Shown: positions 39,006 through 46,240 of the stretch, one piece after another
Numbering within the stretch: the first letter of the stretch is position 1
How the letters are laid out: each line of letters begins with the position of its first letter
DNA from: Photobacterium piscicola
GTDB lineage: Bacteria > Pseudomonadota > Gammaproteobacteria > Enterobacterales > Vibrionaceae
Assembly: GCF_900166965.1 (NCBI RefSeq)
Contig: NZ_FUZI01000001.1
Coordinates: 62,001-126,000 of the forward strand
Length of the DNA: 64,000 bases
Direction: 5' to 3'
Program-made: the position numbers and the translations under genes
The notes under the pieces: generated by a model
Told to the model about the DNA's origin: nothing
What the model saw: the letters and a program-made list of their open reading frames with translations, nothing else
The model's database searches: none

Positions 39006-39034
39006 TTTACAGCCACCGTGATGATAGGTATTAT
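39006..39034 (+). promoter_or_regulatory. Promoter of the first tRNA-Ser/tRNA-Asp cassette
   Basis: TTTACA and TATTAT with a 17-base spacer, followed by the GC-rich discriminator CGCGG typical of stringently controlled stable-RNA promoters. Confidence 0.75.
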
Positions 39035-39044
39035 TCGCGGCATT

Positions 39045-39135
39045 GGAGAGATGGCTGAGCGGTTGAAAGCACTGGTCTTGAAAACCAGCATACGTTTATA
39101 GCGTATCTAGGGTTCAAATCCCTATCTCTCCGCCA
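39045..39135 (+). tRNA. tRNA-Ser (anticodon TGA)
   Basis: 91 bases with a 7-bp acceptor stem (GGAGAGA / TCTCTCC), anticodon loop CTTGAAA giving TGA, a long class II variable arm (TACG...CGTA), GGTTCAAATCC T-arm and encoded CCA. Confidence 0.97.
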
Positions 39136-39175
39136 CATTCTAGAAATTTGATTTAATCGAGTTTCATACAGAATT

Positions 39176-39252
39176 GGAGCGGTAGTTCAGTTGGTTAGAA
39201 TACCGGCCTGTCACGCCGGGGGTCGCGGGTTCGAGTCCCGTCCGCTCCGCCA
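39176..39252 (+). tRNA. tRNA-Asp (anticodon GTC)
   Basis: 77 bases: acceptor GGAGCGG / CCGCTCC, anticodon arm CCGGCCTGTCACGCCGG with GTC, T-arm GGGTTCGAGTCCC and encoded CCA. Its tail is the parent of the repeats that follow. Confidence 0.97.
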
Positions 39253-39629
39253 ACACAACGAATCCTCGTCAGAAATGACGGGGATTTTTTGCATCTGGAG
39301 TTTCAAAATCTAGATAATAAATGTTAGATGCGATAAATGACGGCATAAGTGTCAATATCGGCCTGTCACGCTGGGGGGCGCGCTGATTTTCGGAATGGCA
39401 AGTCCCGTCCGCTCCGCCAACACAACGAATCCTCGTCAGAAATGTGAGGATTTTTTGCATCTGGAGTTTCAAAATCTAGATAATAAATGTTAGATGCGAT
39501 AAATGACGGCATAAGTGTTAATATCGGCCTGTCACGCTGGGGGGCGCGCTGATTTTCGGAATGGCAAGTTCACGTCCGCTTCACAACACAACGAATCCTC
39601 GTCAGAAATGTGAGGATTTTTTGCATCTG
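39253..39629 (+). repeat. Tandem repeats derived from tRNA-Asp tail plus terminator, cluster 1
   Basis: Units of 167 and 166 bases (39253-39419, 39420-39585) and a partial third. Each unit has a terminator-like hairpin (AATCCTCGTCA / TGACGGGGATT in unit 1; AATCCTC / GAGGATT in later ones, each followed by T-runs), a middle segment, and a degenerate 3' half of tRNA-Asp from the anticodon arm on (39354-39419, 39521-39585). The first unit ends with the intact 18-base tRNA tail ending in CCA. The layout is like the tyrT/rtT repeats of E. coli. Confidence 0.85.
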
Positions 39630-39767
39630 TTCTATGCTAAATAATTGTGGGTTATTACCCGTGATCTATTCGTCACGTGTTTGAGCATTAAAGACGGCAG
39701 TGAATATACGTTAAAACTCAACAAAAACAGTCACTTTACGACGCGCGGGCAGTAGATTCCCTATCTC

Positions 39768-39829
39768 GTTCGTAACCTCACTGTAGGGAATGACGGGTGG
39801 TTGTTCGTCACCTCGCTGTCGAGAATGAC
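39768..39829 (-). repeat. Two copies of a 27-base repeat
   Basis: On the minus strand GTCATTCYCKACAGYGAGG followed by TKACGAAC occurs at 39803-39829 and 39768-39794, 8 bases apart, with four differences. It resembles short dispersed repeats of Vibrionaceae genomes and fills the space between the tRNA repeats and lysE. Confidence 0.65.
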
Positions 39830-39858
39830 ATAAGGTTAGTTAGTCGTGAATCAAACAA

Positions 39859-40482
39859 CTACTTATTCACCGCTAAATACGCGCCTGCCGCGATCATAAT
39901 GCTACCCGCTGTTTTATTTAACCGTTGCTGTGCGATGGGTGTCTTAATCACTTTAGCTAATCGTGAAGCGCCATAAGCAACTAACATAATGGCTGACATC
40001 AAGGCAATGGATGACAAAACAGAAATTAGAATGATATCAGTGCTGTTTAAACGGGTTAAATCAATAAACGTCGGTAAAAAAGACACATAGAACAAAATAA
40101 CTTTTGGATTAGAGGCTGAAATCAAAAAGCCATGACCAAAACTGGCTAAAGGTGCTTGCTGTGGCTGTTGCTCAGTATCTGATTGTTGGTTTTGTGATAA
40201 AGCCGTCAACATTTTATAGCCGAGGTAAATTAAATAACCTGCGCCTAAATAACGAATAATCACAAACACTTCTGACCAATTGTCAGCGATAGTCGCTAAA
40301 CCAAAGCAGGCTAATTGTAAATAAAGCAGGTCACTTGCTACCATCCCTAATGCCATCATGATGCATTGACGAGGACCTTCGACCATTGCTTTGGCGAGAA
40401 TAGCAAATACACCAGGCCCGGGAGTAATAGCAAAAATAAAAATAGCAAAAAAGAAGGCAATTGCAGCTTCTAGTGACATCAT
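39859..40482 (-). CDS. LysE/RhtB-family amino-acid exporter
   Basis: Inner-membrane exporter of amino acids or derivatives, 207 residues with five to six hydrophobic segments. The signature FAITPGPGVFAILAKAMVEGPRQCIMMALGMVASDLLYL near the N-terminus is the LysE family hallmark. I start at ATG 40482 after AAGGATG; the frame is open 72 bases upstream without family likeness. Downstream are polyamine genes on the far side of the kinase, but the substrate is not inferable. Confidence 0.9.
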   Translation of the reverse strand: MMSLEAAIAFFFAIFIFAITPGPGVFAILAKAMVEGPRQCIMMALGMVASDLLYLQLACFGLATIADNWSEVFVIIRYLGAGYLIYLGYKMLTALSQNQQSDTEQQPQQAPLASFGHGFLISASNPKVILFYVSFLPTFIDLTRLNSTDIILISVLSSIALMSAIMLVAYGASRLAKVIKTPIAQQRLNKTAGSIMIAAGAYLAVNK

Positions 40483-40820
40483 ATCATCCTTGTAAATGCG
40501 CTTTTTTCGAATGCTATCATGCAAACAATGTTTTGCCTTTAAATTTTTACACATTAATAGTTACAATGAAAAACATAATTAAGTCATTGTGTTTATTATT
40601 TTTTATTTATTTGAAAATGCTGTGCTACGATAATAATTCTTATTTTTAATCTCATCATTATTATTAAAATGCTGTTTTTTGCTTTTTTAATAGCCAAACA
40701 ACACATAAAACATGGTTTTTTGGGGCGATTAGTTTCAGAATGTCGAGCTTATTGCATTAGCAAATCTTAAGAGTATCACTGCGTGGTTCTCTGTCTATAA
40801 GTCTTCAGAGGGAAAAGTTC
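40483..40820. other. Divergent promoter region between lysE and the deoxynucleoside kinase
   Basis: About 340 AT-rich bases without a gene. TTGCAT at 40752 and TATCAC at 40774 (16-base spacer) are a weak candidate promoter for the kinase gene. Confidence 0.4.
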
Positions 40821-41459
40821 TTGGATAAGCCTAAAATTATATGTGTAGAAGGTAATATTGGTGCTGGTAAATCGACCTTACTCCCTCAATTAGCTGTCGC
40901 CTTAAATGCAACTGCCATTTTAGAACCAGTAGATTCTGATCCTGAATTTCAACATTTATTAGGTGAATTTACTTGTGATCCATTTAACGTCGAGGCTCGC
41001 AGTAATTTTCAGTGCTACATCACGGCTCAACGTGCTGAACTTTTGAATAATTTGAATCCTCAAGGTGTCTATATTATTGAGCGTTCTTTACTTAGTGATT
41101 TAGTCTTTACTCATGCTTGTATTGCTAATTACAACAGCACGGCTGAAGATATTGCTAAGCATATGGCGTGCTATCAGCATTTGATCAGTCAAATCAATCA
41201 ATACCCAACCATTGATTATTGTATTTATTTAAAAACCGATCCTGAAGTGGCTTATAGCCGTATGCGTCAGCGTGGACGTGCAGAGGAAATGGGATTAGAT
41301 ATTGGTTATATTAGTGATATTGATGCATTTCATGATGCTGTATTACCACAAGCATGTCGTAAGATGGGAACGACGTTAATTCATATTGATTGGAATACAC
41401 CACTTGCTGTTGCTGATCTATTACCACAATTGAATGCTGCTGGTTTAGATATGAACTAA
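40821..41459 (+). CDS. Deoxynucleoside kinase
   Basis: Cytoplasmic salvage enzyme phosphorylating deoxynucleosides, 212 residues. The P-loop EGNIGAGKST is at residue 9, the substrate-site glutamate in ILEPVD, IIERSLLSDLVF (ERS motif) near residue 90 and the lid arginines in RMRQRGRAEEMGLD. This is the dCK/dGK-type family. It starts at TTG, supported by AGAGGGA eight bases upstream; no ATG fits. Enterobacteria mostly lack this family, relying on thymidine kinase, so it is an addition to the salvage repertoire, possibly acquired from a phage. Confidence 0.88.
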   Translation: MDKPKIICVEGNIGAGKSTLLPQLAVALNATAILEPVDSDPEFQHLLGEFTCDPFNVEARSNFQCYITAQRAELLNNLNPQGVYIIERSLLSDLVFTHACIANYNSTAEDIAKHMACYQHLISQINQYPTIDYCIYLKTDPEVAYSRMRQRGRAEEMGLDIGYISDIDAFHDAVLPQACRKMGTTLIHIDWNTPLAVADLLPQLNAAGLDMN

Positions 41460-41488
41460 TGTCACTGAGTAGTGATATAACACTAGAG

Positions 41489-41522
41489 AGGCTACAGTTA
41501 ACTATTAACTGTAGCCTTTTTT
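41489..41522 (+). terminator. Terminator after the deoxynucleoside kinase
   Basis: AGGCTACAGTTA / TAACTGTAGCCT, 12 perfect pairs, 5-base loop, six T. Confidence 0.9.
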
Positions 41523-41526
41523 GTGA

Positions 41527-42561
41527 TTAGCTTTTTAGCATCTGCCAATATTTTTGGTAAATATTAACAGCGTCACCTACATCATCAGTGAACTCACCGT
41601 GGTCAACTTGTGCGTCAGTTGGGAAAATCATCGGGTCATTTTGTAATTCAGTCGGTAAAAACTGTTTGGCTTGTTTATTTGGGGCAGGGAAGCCTAGCTC
41701 TTCAACAATTTTTGCCTGATTTTCAGGACGCATAAAGAAGTCGATAAATTTAAATGCGAGATCTTTATGCTCACTACCTTTAGGGACGATAAAGTTATCC
41801 ATCCATAAAATAGCGCCTTCGGTTGGATAAACAAATTTAAGCTCTGGCATTTCTTTTTGTGCCATAAAAGCATTACCGTTCCATTGCATTCCTACCATTG
41901 CTTCCCCGGTAACATAAGGAACATGAGGAGCATCAGAATTATAAACGACAACGTTTGAGCGTAATTGACGTAATTTCTCGTAAGCTTGCTTAATTTCTGC
42001 TTCATTGGTGCTATTAATACTATGACCTTGTGCCCGCAGTGCCATACCGAACACATCTCGAACATCATCAAGTAACATCACTTGTTGTTTGAAATTGGTG
42101 TTCCATAAATCTTTCCAGCTCGTTACCTGATCGGATGTGATTACTTCTGCATTGTAGCTAATCCCCGTGACACCCCATACATAAGGTAAAGAGTAATCAT
42201 TGTTGGGATCAAATGGTTGTTTCATTAGACCAGAATAGATGTCATTTAAGTGATGCATTTTGCTTTTATCTATTTTTGCAAGCATGCCTTCACGGGCCAT
42301 TTTTTCAATAAAATACGTTGAAGCAAATGCAACATCATAGCCTTTACTATCAAGTAGCTTGAGCTTGGTATACATCGATTCATTATTATCAAACGTAGAG
42401 TAATTGACGGTGACATCATATTCTTTTTCAAAGGCTTTGATTACATCTGTTGGCATATACTCAGCCCAGTTGTAAACGTTAAGCACATCATTTGCTGCCG
42501 AAACATTAAATGCTGAAAGTGCGAATGCTAGTGTGGTCACCCCTTTGAATATTTTCTTCAT
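41527..42561 (-). CDS. potD: Periplasmic spermidine/putrescine-binding protein
   Basis: Solute-binding subunit of a polyamine ABC importer. Start at ATG 42561 after AGGAATTAA gives 344 residues with a signal peptide (MKKIFKGVTTLAFALSAFNVSAA). LNVYNWAEYMPTDVIKAFEKEYDVTVNYSTFDNNESMYTKLK is the PotD/PotF signature, and GMQWNGNAF and WMDNFIVPKGSEHKDLAFKFIDFFMRPE fit too. No potABC genes are near, so it is an orphan binding protein that would use an importer encoded elsewhere. It diverges from the oxidase gene. Confidence 0.93.
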   Translation of the reverse strand: MKKIFKGVTTLAFALSAFNVSAANDVLNVYNWAEYMPTDVIKAFEKEYDVTVNYSTFDNNESMYTKLKLLDSKGYDVAFASTYFIEKMAREGMLAKIDKSKMHHLNDIYSGLMKQPFDPNNDYSLPYVWGVTGISYNAEVITSDQVTSWKDLWNTNFKQQVMLLDDVRDVFGMALRAQGHSINSTNEAEIKQAYEKLRQLRSNVVVYNSDAPHVPYVTGEAMVGMQWNGNAFMAQKEMPELKFVYPTEGAILWMDNFIVPKGSEHKDLAFKFIDFFMRPENQAKIVEELGFPAPNKQAKQFLPTELQNDPMIFPTDAQVDHGEFTDDVGDAVNIYQKYWQMLKS

Positions 42562-42749
42562 GTTATTAATTCCTAATTGACCAGGTAAGTCAGATCTGAG
42601 CGCGGATATTAGACAGAAGTTTGTTTGTGTCAAAAACAATCAAGCTAAATTATGAACTAAGTCACAGTAATAAATTGCTTGTGAAGCATCAAGACTCGTG
42701 ACATTATCCGCGCGATTTTTAACCTGTATTTTTTTTGTGGGCAATTGGA

Positions 42750-44030
42750 ATGTCAATCAACAGTCAATATATCGATAGTTACTACCAAGCAACCGTTAAT
42801 GCGTTACCTGAACAACCCCTACTAGATCAAGCAATTGAAGCTGATGTATGTATTATTGGTGGTGGTATGACAGGATTAAACGCCGCGATTGAATTACGTC
42901 AGAAAGGATTCTCTGTTGTGGTGCTTGAATCACAACGCTTAGCATGGGGAGGGTCTGGGCGTAATGGAGGTCAGTGTTTAGTGGGTTATTGCCTAGGGTT
43001 ACGTGAAGTTGATGAAACATACGGACCTGAGTGGGGTAAACAACTGTGGGATCTCTCTTGTGAAGCGGTTGATATTGCTCGTGATCGCATCGAGAAATTT
43101 AATATTGATTGTGATTTTCAACAGGGTTATATCGAACTGGCGTTGAAGAAAAGCCAAGAAACAGAACTAAAATCTTGGTATGACTTAAAACAGAGCCGTT
43201 ATGATTATCCAAGTGCTAGCTGGTGGGACAAAGATAAAGTCAATCAAGTGGCACACACTGAGCGTTATTTAGGTGGCTTATATGATTCAAACAGTGCTCA
43301 CATGCACCCATTGAATTACACCTTAGGTTTAGCACAAGCAGCGTTAAGCTTAGGTGCGACTATTTTTGAGAATACGCCAGCAATAAAATTGGACAAAGGC
43401 AATCCGCATATTATCCATACGCCAAAAGGTCAGGTTAAAGCCAAACAAGTTTTATTAGCTTGTAATGCGTATCTTGAAGGATTACATCGTAAAGCACAAA
43501 GCGTTGTACTGCCTGTTGTATCTTACATTGGTGTGACAGAGCAATTGGGCGATCGTCAACCTATCAGTAATATGATGGCAATGTCAGATTTAAATAACAG
43601 CCTTGATTATTACCGCCCAACACCGGATGGTCGTATTTTGTTTGGTGGTGTCAATCATCCATTCAACGGCGAGTACAGTGATTCAAGTGAGCGTTTACGC
43701 CAGCGCATGATTACTGTTTTTCCACAACTTGCTGACGTGAAGATGGAATACCATTGGGGCGGATTGTTTGCAGTTACTCGTTCTTATATGCCGCAAATCG
43801 ATCATCTAGGCAATGATATCTATGTTGCTCATGGCTATACCGGTCACGGTGTAGGATTAACTAATATTGCAGGTAAGGTTGTTGCTGAAGCAATGGCAGG
43901 TACTGCTGAGCGCTTTGATGTGTTCGCTAAAATTAAACATGGTTGGATTCCAACCCCTGAAGTTTTACGCAAACCGGCACTAGCAATGGCTATCTGGAAA
44001 GCACGATTAGAAGACTCACTGGGTAAATGA
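42750..44030 (+). CDS. FAD-dependent oxidase, gamma-glutamylputrescine oxidase (PuuB)-like
   Basis: Flavoprotein of the DAO/GlcD family, 426 residues, the same length as E. coli PuuB. The dinucleotide-binding motif ADVCIIGGGMTGLNAAIELRQ is near residue 30, then WGGSGRNGGQCLVGY, GVNHPF and the C-terminal GYTGHGVGLTNIAGKVVAEAM. PuuB oxidises gamma-glutamyl-putrescine to the aldehyde. Its divergence from potD supports a polyamine role, but puuA, puuC and puuD are absent. Other amine oxidases of the family are possible. Confidence 0.82.
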   Translation: MSINSQYIDSYYQATVNALPEQPLLDQAIEADVCIIGGGMTGLNAAIELRQKGFSVVVLESQRLAWGGSGRNGGQCLVGYCLGLREVDETYGPEWGKQLWDLSCEAVDIARDRIEKFNIDCDFQQGYIELALKKSQETELKSWYDLKQSRYDYPSASWWDKDKVNQVAHTERYLGGLYDSNSAHMHPLNYTLGLAQAALSLGATIFENTPAIKLDKGNPHIIHTPKGQVKAKQVLLACNAYLEGLHRKAQSVVLPVVSYIGVTEQLGDRQPISNMMAMSDLNNSLDYYRPTPDGRILFGGVNHPFNGEYSDSSERLRQRMITVFPQLADVKMEYHWGGLFAVTRSYMPQIDHLGNDIYVAHGYTGHGVGLTNIAGKVVAEAMAGTAERFDVFAKIKHGWIPTPEVLRKPALAMAIWKARLEDSLGK

Positions 44031-44134
44031 TTAAAATTTAGTTGCAATAAAATACAAAAAAGTAAGTTTATTTGCTATCTTGGTGCGGTTAATAGTGAAT
44101 TATTTGCTTATTTAAACCAATCAGAGAGAGTCTT

Positions 44135-44482
44135 ATGATCGAGCGTCAAGAAACAAAAGCCCGTATGAGTCGTGTTGTTAAGCACAATGGTACTATTTAT
44201 CTTTGTGGTCAGGTTTGTGCTGATGCAACTAAAGACATTACCGAGCAGACACAGACGATGCTTGATAAAGTTGAAGTGTTGCTTGAACAAGCGGGCAGTG
44301 ATAAAGAGCATATGTTATCAGCGACTATTTATATTAAAGATATGAGTTTGTTCGCTGAGATGAATGCGGTGTGGGACAATTGGGTACCTGCCGGCTATGC
44401 TCCTGCTCGTGCATGTGTTGAAGCAAGCATGGCACGTGATGTTTTATTAGTTGAAATCTCTGTGATTGCAGCTGAAAAATAA
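44135..44482 (+). CDS. RidA-family enamine/imine deaminase
   Basis: A 115-residue member of the YjgF/YER057c/UK114 family. Conserved parts are [42 protein letters not shown] and the catalytic arginine in [12 protein letters not shown]. It hydrolyses reactive imines formed by flavin or PLP enzymes. It lies 105 bases after the amine oxidase, whose product is an imine, so a joint role is sensible. TCAGAGAGAGTC precedes the ATG. Confidence 0.9.
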   Translation: MIERQETKARMSRVVKHNGTIYLCGQVCADATKDITEQTQTMLDKVEVLLEQAGSDKEHMLSATIYIKDMSLFAEMNAVWDNWVPAGYAPARACVEASMARDVLLVEISVIAAEK

Positions 44483-44505
44483 AATCATACCGAGTTATAT
44501 TTATT

Positions 44506-44533
44506 AAGGTCGACAGTGTGTCGACCTTTTTTT
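44506..44533 (+). terminator. Terminator after ridA
   Basis: AAGGTCGACA / TGTCGACCTT with a 3-base loop and seven T. Confidence 0.9.
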
Positions 44534-44606
44534 ATGTGTAAATAAATGATAAAGAGCCATTTTAGTATAAAAAACATTCGGTTGATCTTTTAAATTAAAC
44601 TTTAGC

Positions 44607-44635
44607 TTTACACCATTCATTAACCTCGTTATCAT
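44607..44635 (+). promoter_or_regulatory. Promoter of the second tRNA cassette
   Basis: TTTACA and TATCAT with a 17-base spacer and the discriminator GCGCGG. The surrounding sequence differs from the first cassette's promoter, although box type and spacing agree. Confidence 0.75.
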
Positions 44636-44645
44636 GCGCGGCATT

Positions 44646-44736
44646 GGAGAGATGGCTGAGCGGTTGAAAGCACTGGTCTTGAAAACCAGCATACGTTTAT
44701 AGCGTATCTAGGGTTCAAATCCCTATCTCTCCGCCA
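44646..44736 (+). tRNA. tRNA-Ser (anticodon TGA), second copy
   Basis: Identical in sequence to the copy at 39045-39135, with the same class II variable arm and encoded CCA. Confidence 0.97.
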
Positions 44737-44776
44737 TATTCTAGAAATTTGATTTAATCGAATTTCATACAGAATT

Positions 44777-44853
44777 GGAGCGGTAGTTCAGTTGGTTAGA
44801 ATACCGGCCTGTCACGCCGGGGGTCGCGGGTTCGAGTCCCGTCCGCTCCGCCA
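44777..44853 (+). tRNA. tRNA-Asp (anticodon GTC), second copy
   Basis: Identical in sequence to the copy at 39176-39252; 41 bases separate it from tRNA-Ser, as in the other cassette 40. Confidence 0.96.
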
Positions 44854-45050
44854 ACACAACGAATCCTCGTCAGAAATGACGGGGATTTTTTGCATCTAAT
44901 GTATCTAAATTCTAATCAATAGAACGTAATATCCCTTTGCTTATGATTGCGACCCGTCACGCTAGGGGGGCGCGCTGATTTTCGGAATGGCAAGTTCACG
45001 TCCGCTGCACAATACAACGAATCCTCGTCAGAAATGTGAGGATTTTTGTA
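44854..45050 (+). repeat. tRNA-Asp-tail-derived repeat, cluster 2
   Basis: One unit of 158 bases (44854-45011) and a partial second. The terminator hairpins and the degenerate tRNA 3' half (GACCCGTCACGCTAGG to CACGTCCGCT) are conserved with cluster 1, while the middle segment is unrelated. Thus the hairpin and tRNA-like parts are what has been kept. Confidence 0.8.
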
Positions 45051-45524
45051 TGTAGAATAATCAGATTTTAGGCAATGATACAAATTGCTTATTTTTTATA
45101 TTTACAGTAGATCTGTCTCTGTTGCGGTTATCTTGCTCTTCTAATATTTAATTTATTTATATAATATATTGATAAAAAAATAATATAATAAGAGATGTTG
45201 TTTGTATTTGAAATAATACACAGTTAGATGAATTATATTATAAGACTATAATTTTTAATTGAATTAATATTGTATAACTTATCTGAGTTGCTGTGATAAG
45301 TGAAAATTATTCTATGTTTTCATGAATAAGAGTAATATAGTAGTTTTATTATATTAATAACAATTATATAAACAATTAATTTTTTTGTTATATATGAAAG
45401 AATTACTTATTATTAAGTTAAACATATAAAATTGAATTATATTATTTGTTTGTTTTATCTTGGTATAATTTATATAATAAATTATAGTCAATTTTTATAT
45501 TTTAAAAATCCCCAAGGATAATCA
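45051..45524. other. Extremely AT-rich non-coding stretch
   Basis: About 470 bases made almost only of A and T tracts, with no reading frame of note. It separates the tRNA repeats from the DUF1919 gene and would be a natural H-NS-type binding region. CCCCAAGGATAATC before 45525 is the ribosome site of that gene. Confidence 0.6.
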
Positions 45525-46175
45525 ATGATTCAACGAGTTATAGCATACGTTTATAAGAGAACCTTATTTAGAGTTTATCGTTCTTATGTAAATGATAAAC
45601 ATAAGAAAAAGTTAACGAATGAAAATTTTAGTATTATTTCCAATAACTGTATTGGTGGTATTACTTGTAGCGATTTAGATCAACCATTTAACTCACCTAC
45701 TGTTGATTGTTTCTTTTATTCTAGCTGTTATATTAAATTTTGCCAGAATCTAAAATACTATTTTTCACAAGAACTTGTTGAGGTTCCTGAATCAAAGTAT
45801 GCGGGTAAATGTAACTATGTTGTTGCGCATCTAGATGATATTGAAATTCACTTTATCCATGATCAAGATTTTTCATTAGCAAAAGAAAAGTGGGATCGCC
45901 GTAAGCAACGTGTTAACTTTGATAACTTATTCTTTACTATGTCTGATCGTGATCTATGCGATGAGAGCGATGTTGATGCTTTTTTGAATATAGATAAAGA
46001 TCGTGCAATTTTCTTCTCAGCACAAAACCGTTCAAATGCGAATAACTTTATTTATTGTTATGATGAAAAAGGTGAAATTACAACACCTCTTTTTGCTATG
46101 TATCGTACTTTTGAAAAATACTTTAATATGGTTGAATGGCTTAATACGGGAAGTGTTAAAGCTGGTGAAAAATAA
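45525..46175 (+). CDS. DUF1919 family protein
   Basis: A 216-residue protein whose core matches DUF1919, a family seen in exopolysaccharide and capsule gene sets: NFSIISNNCIGGITCSDLDQPFNSPTVDCFFYSSCYIKF, DIEIHFIHDQDFSLAKEKWDRRKQRVNFDNLFFTMSDRD, and DRAIFFSAQN. The biochemical role is unproven; glycan modification is usually assumed. No other polysaccharide gene is near, and flanking DNA is AT-rich and next to tRNA repeats, which suggests a single-gene acquisition. Confidence 0.85.
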   Translation: MIQRVIAYVYKRTLFRVYRSYVNDKHKKKLTNENFSIISNNCIGGITCSDLDQPFNSPTVDCFFYSSCYIKFCQNLKYYFSQELVEVPESKYAGKCNYVVAHLDDIEIHFIHDQDFSLAKEKWDRRKQRVNFDNLFFTMSDRDLCDESDVDAFLNIDKDRAIFFSAQNRSNANNFIYCYDEKGEITTPLFAMYRTFEKYFNMVEWLNTGSVKAGEK

Positions 46176-46188
46176 CATAATATATAAT

Positions 46189-46220
46189 AAGTACTAAATC
46201 TATTATTAGATTTAGTACTT
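46189..46220. terminator. Bidirectional hairpin between DUF1919 and the acyl-CoA ligase
   Basis: AAGTACTAAATCTA / TAGATTTAGTACTT, 14 perfect pairs, 4-base loop, between convergent genes; flanking T content is modest. Confidence 0.7.
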
Positions 46221-46240
46221 AAATTTAAAAATACTATTTA

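Larger units (their letters stand above)
39037..39296 (+). repeat. Long direct repeat, copy 1 (tRNA cassette)
   Basis: From GCGGCATT before tRNA-Ser to GCATCT after the terminator hairpin, this stretch is nearly identical to 44638-44897, offset by exactly 5,601 bases. Differences are a few bases in the spacer between the tRNAs. Confidence 0.9.
44638..44897 (+). repeat. Long direct repeat, copy 2 (tRNA cassette)
   Basis: Near-identical copy of 39037-39296, including both tRNA genes, the spacer and the first terminator hairpin. Similarity drops sharply beyond GCATCT on the right and before GCGGCATT on the left. Confidence 0.9.

Noticed and set aside
39045..39252. tRNA genes as attachment site of an integrated element
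   Set aside because: No integrase or phage gene lies beside either cassette, and both tRNA genes are complete with repeats derived from tRNA-Asp only.
39269..39472. A 67-codon minus-strand frame within the tRNA repeats
   Set aside because: It runs through the terminator hairpins and tRNA relics; its open state follows from the repeat and not from coding.
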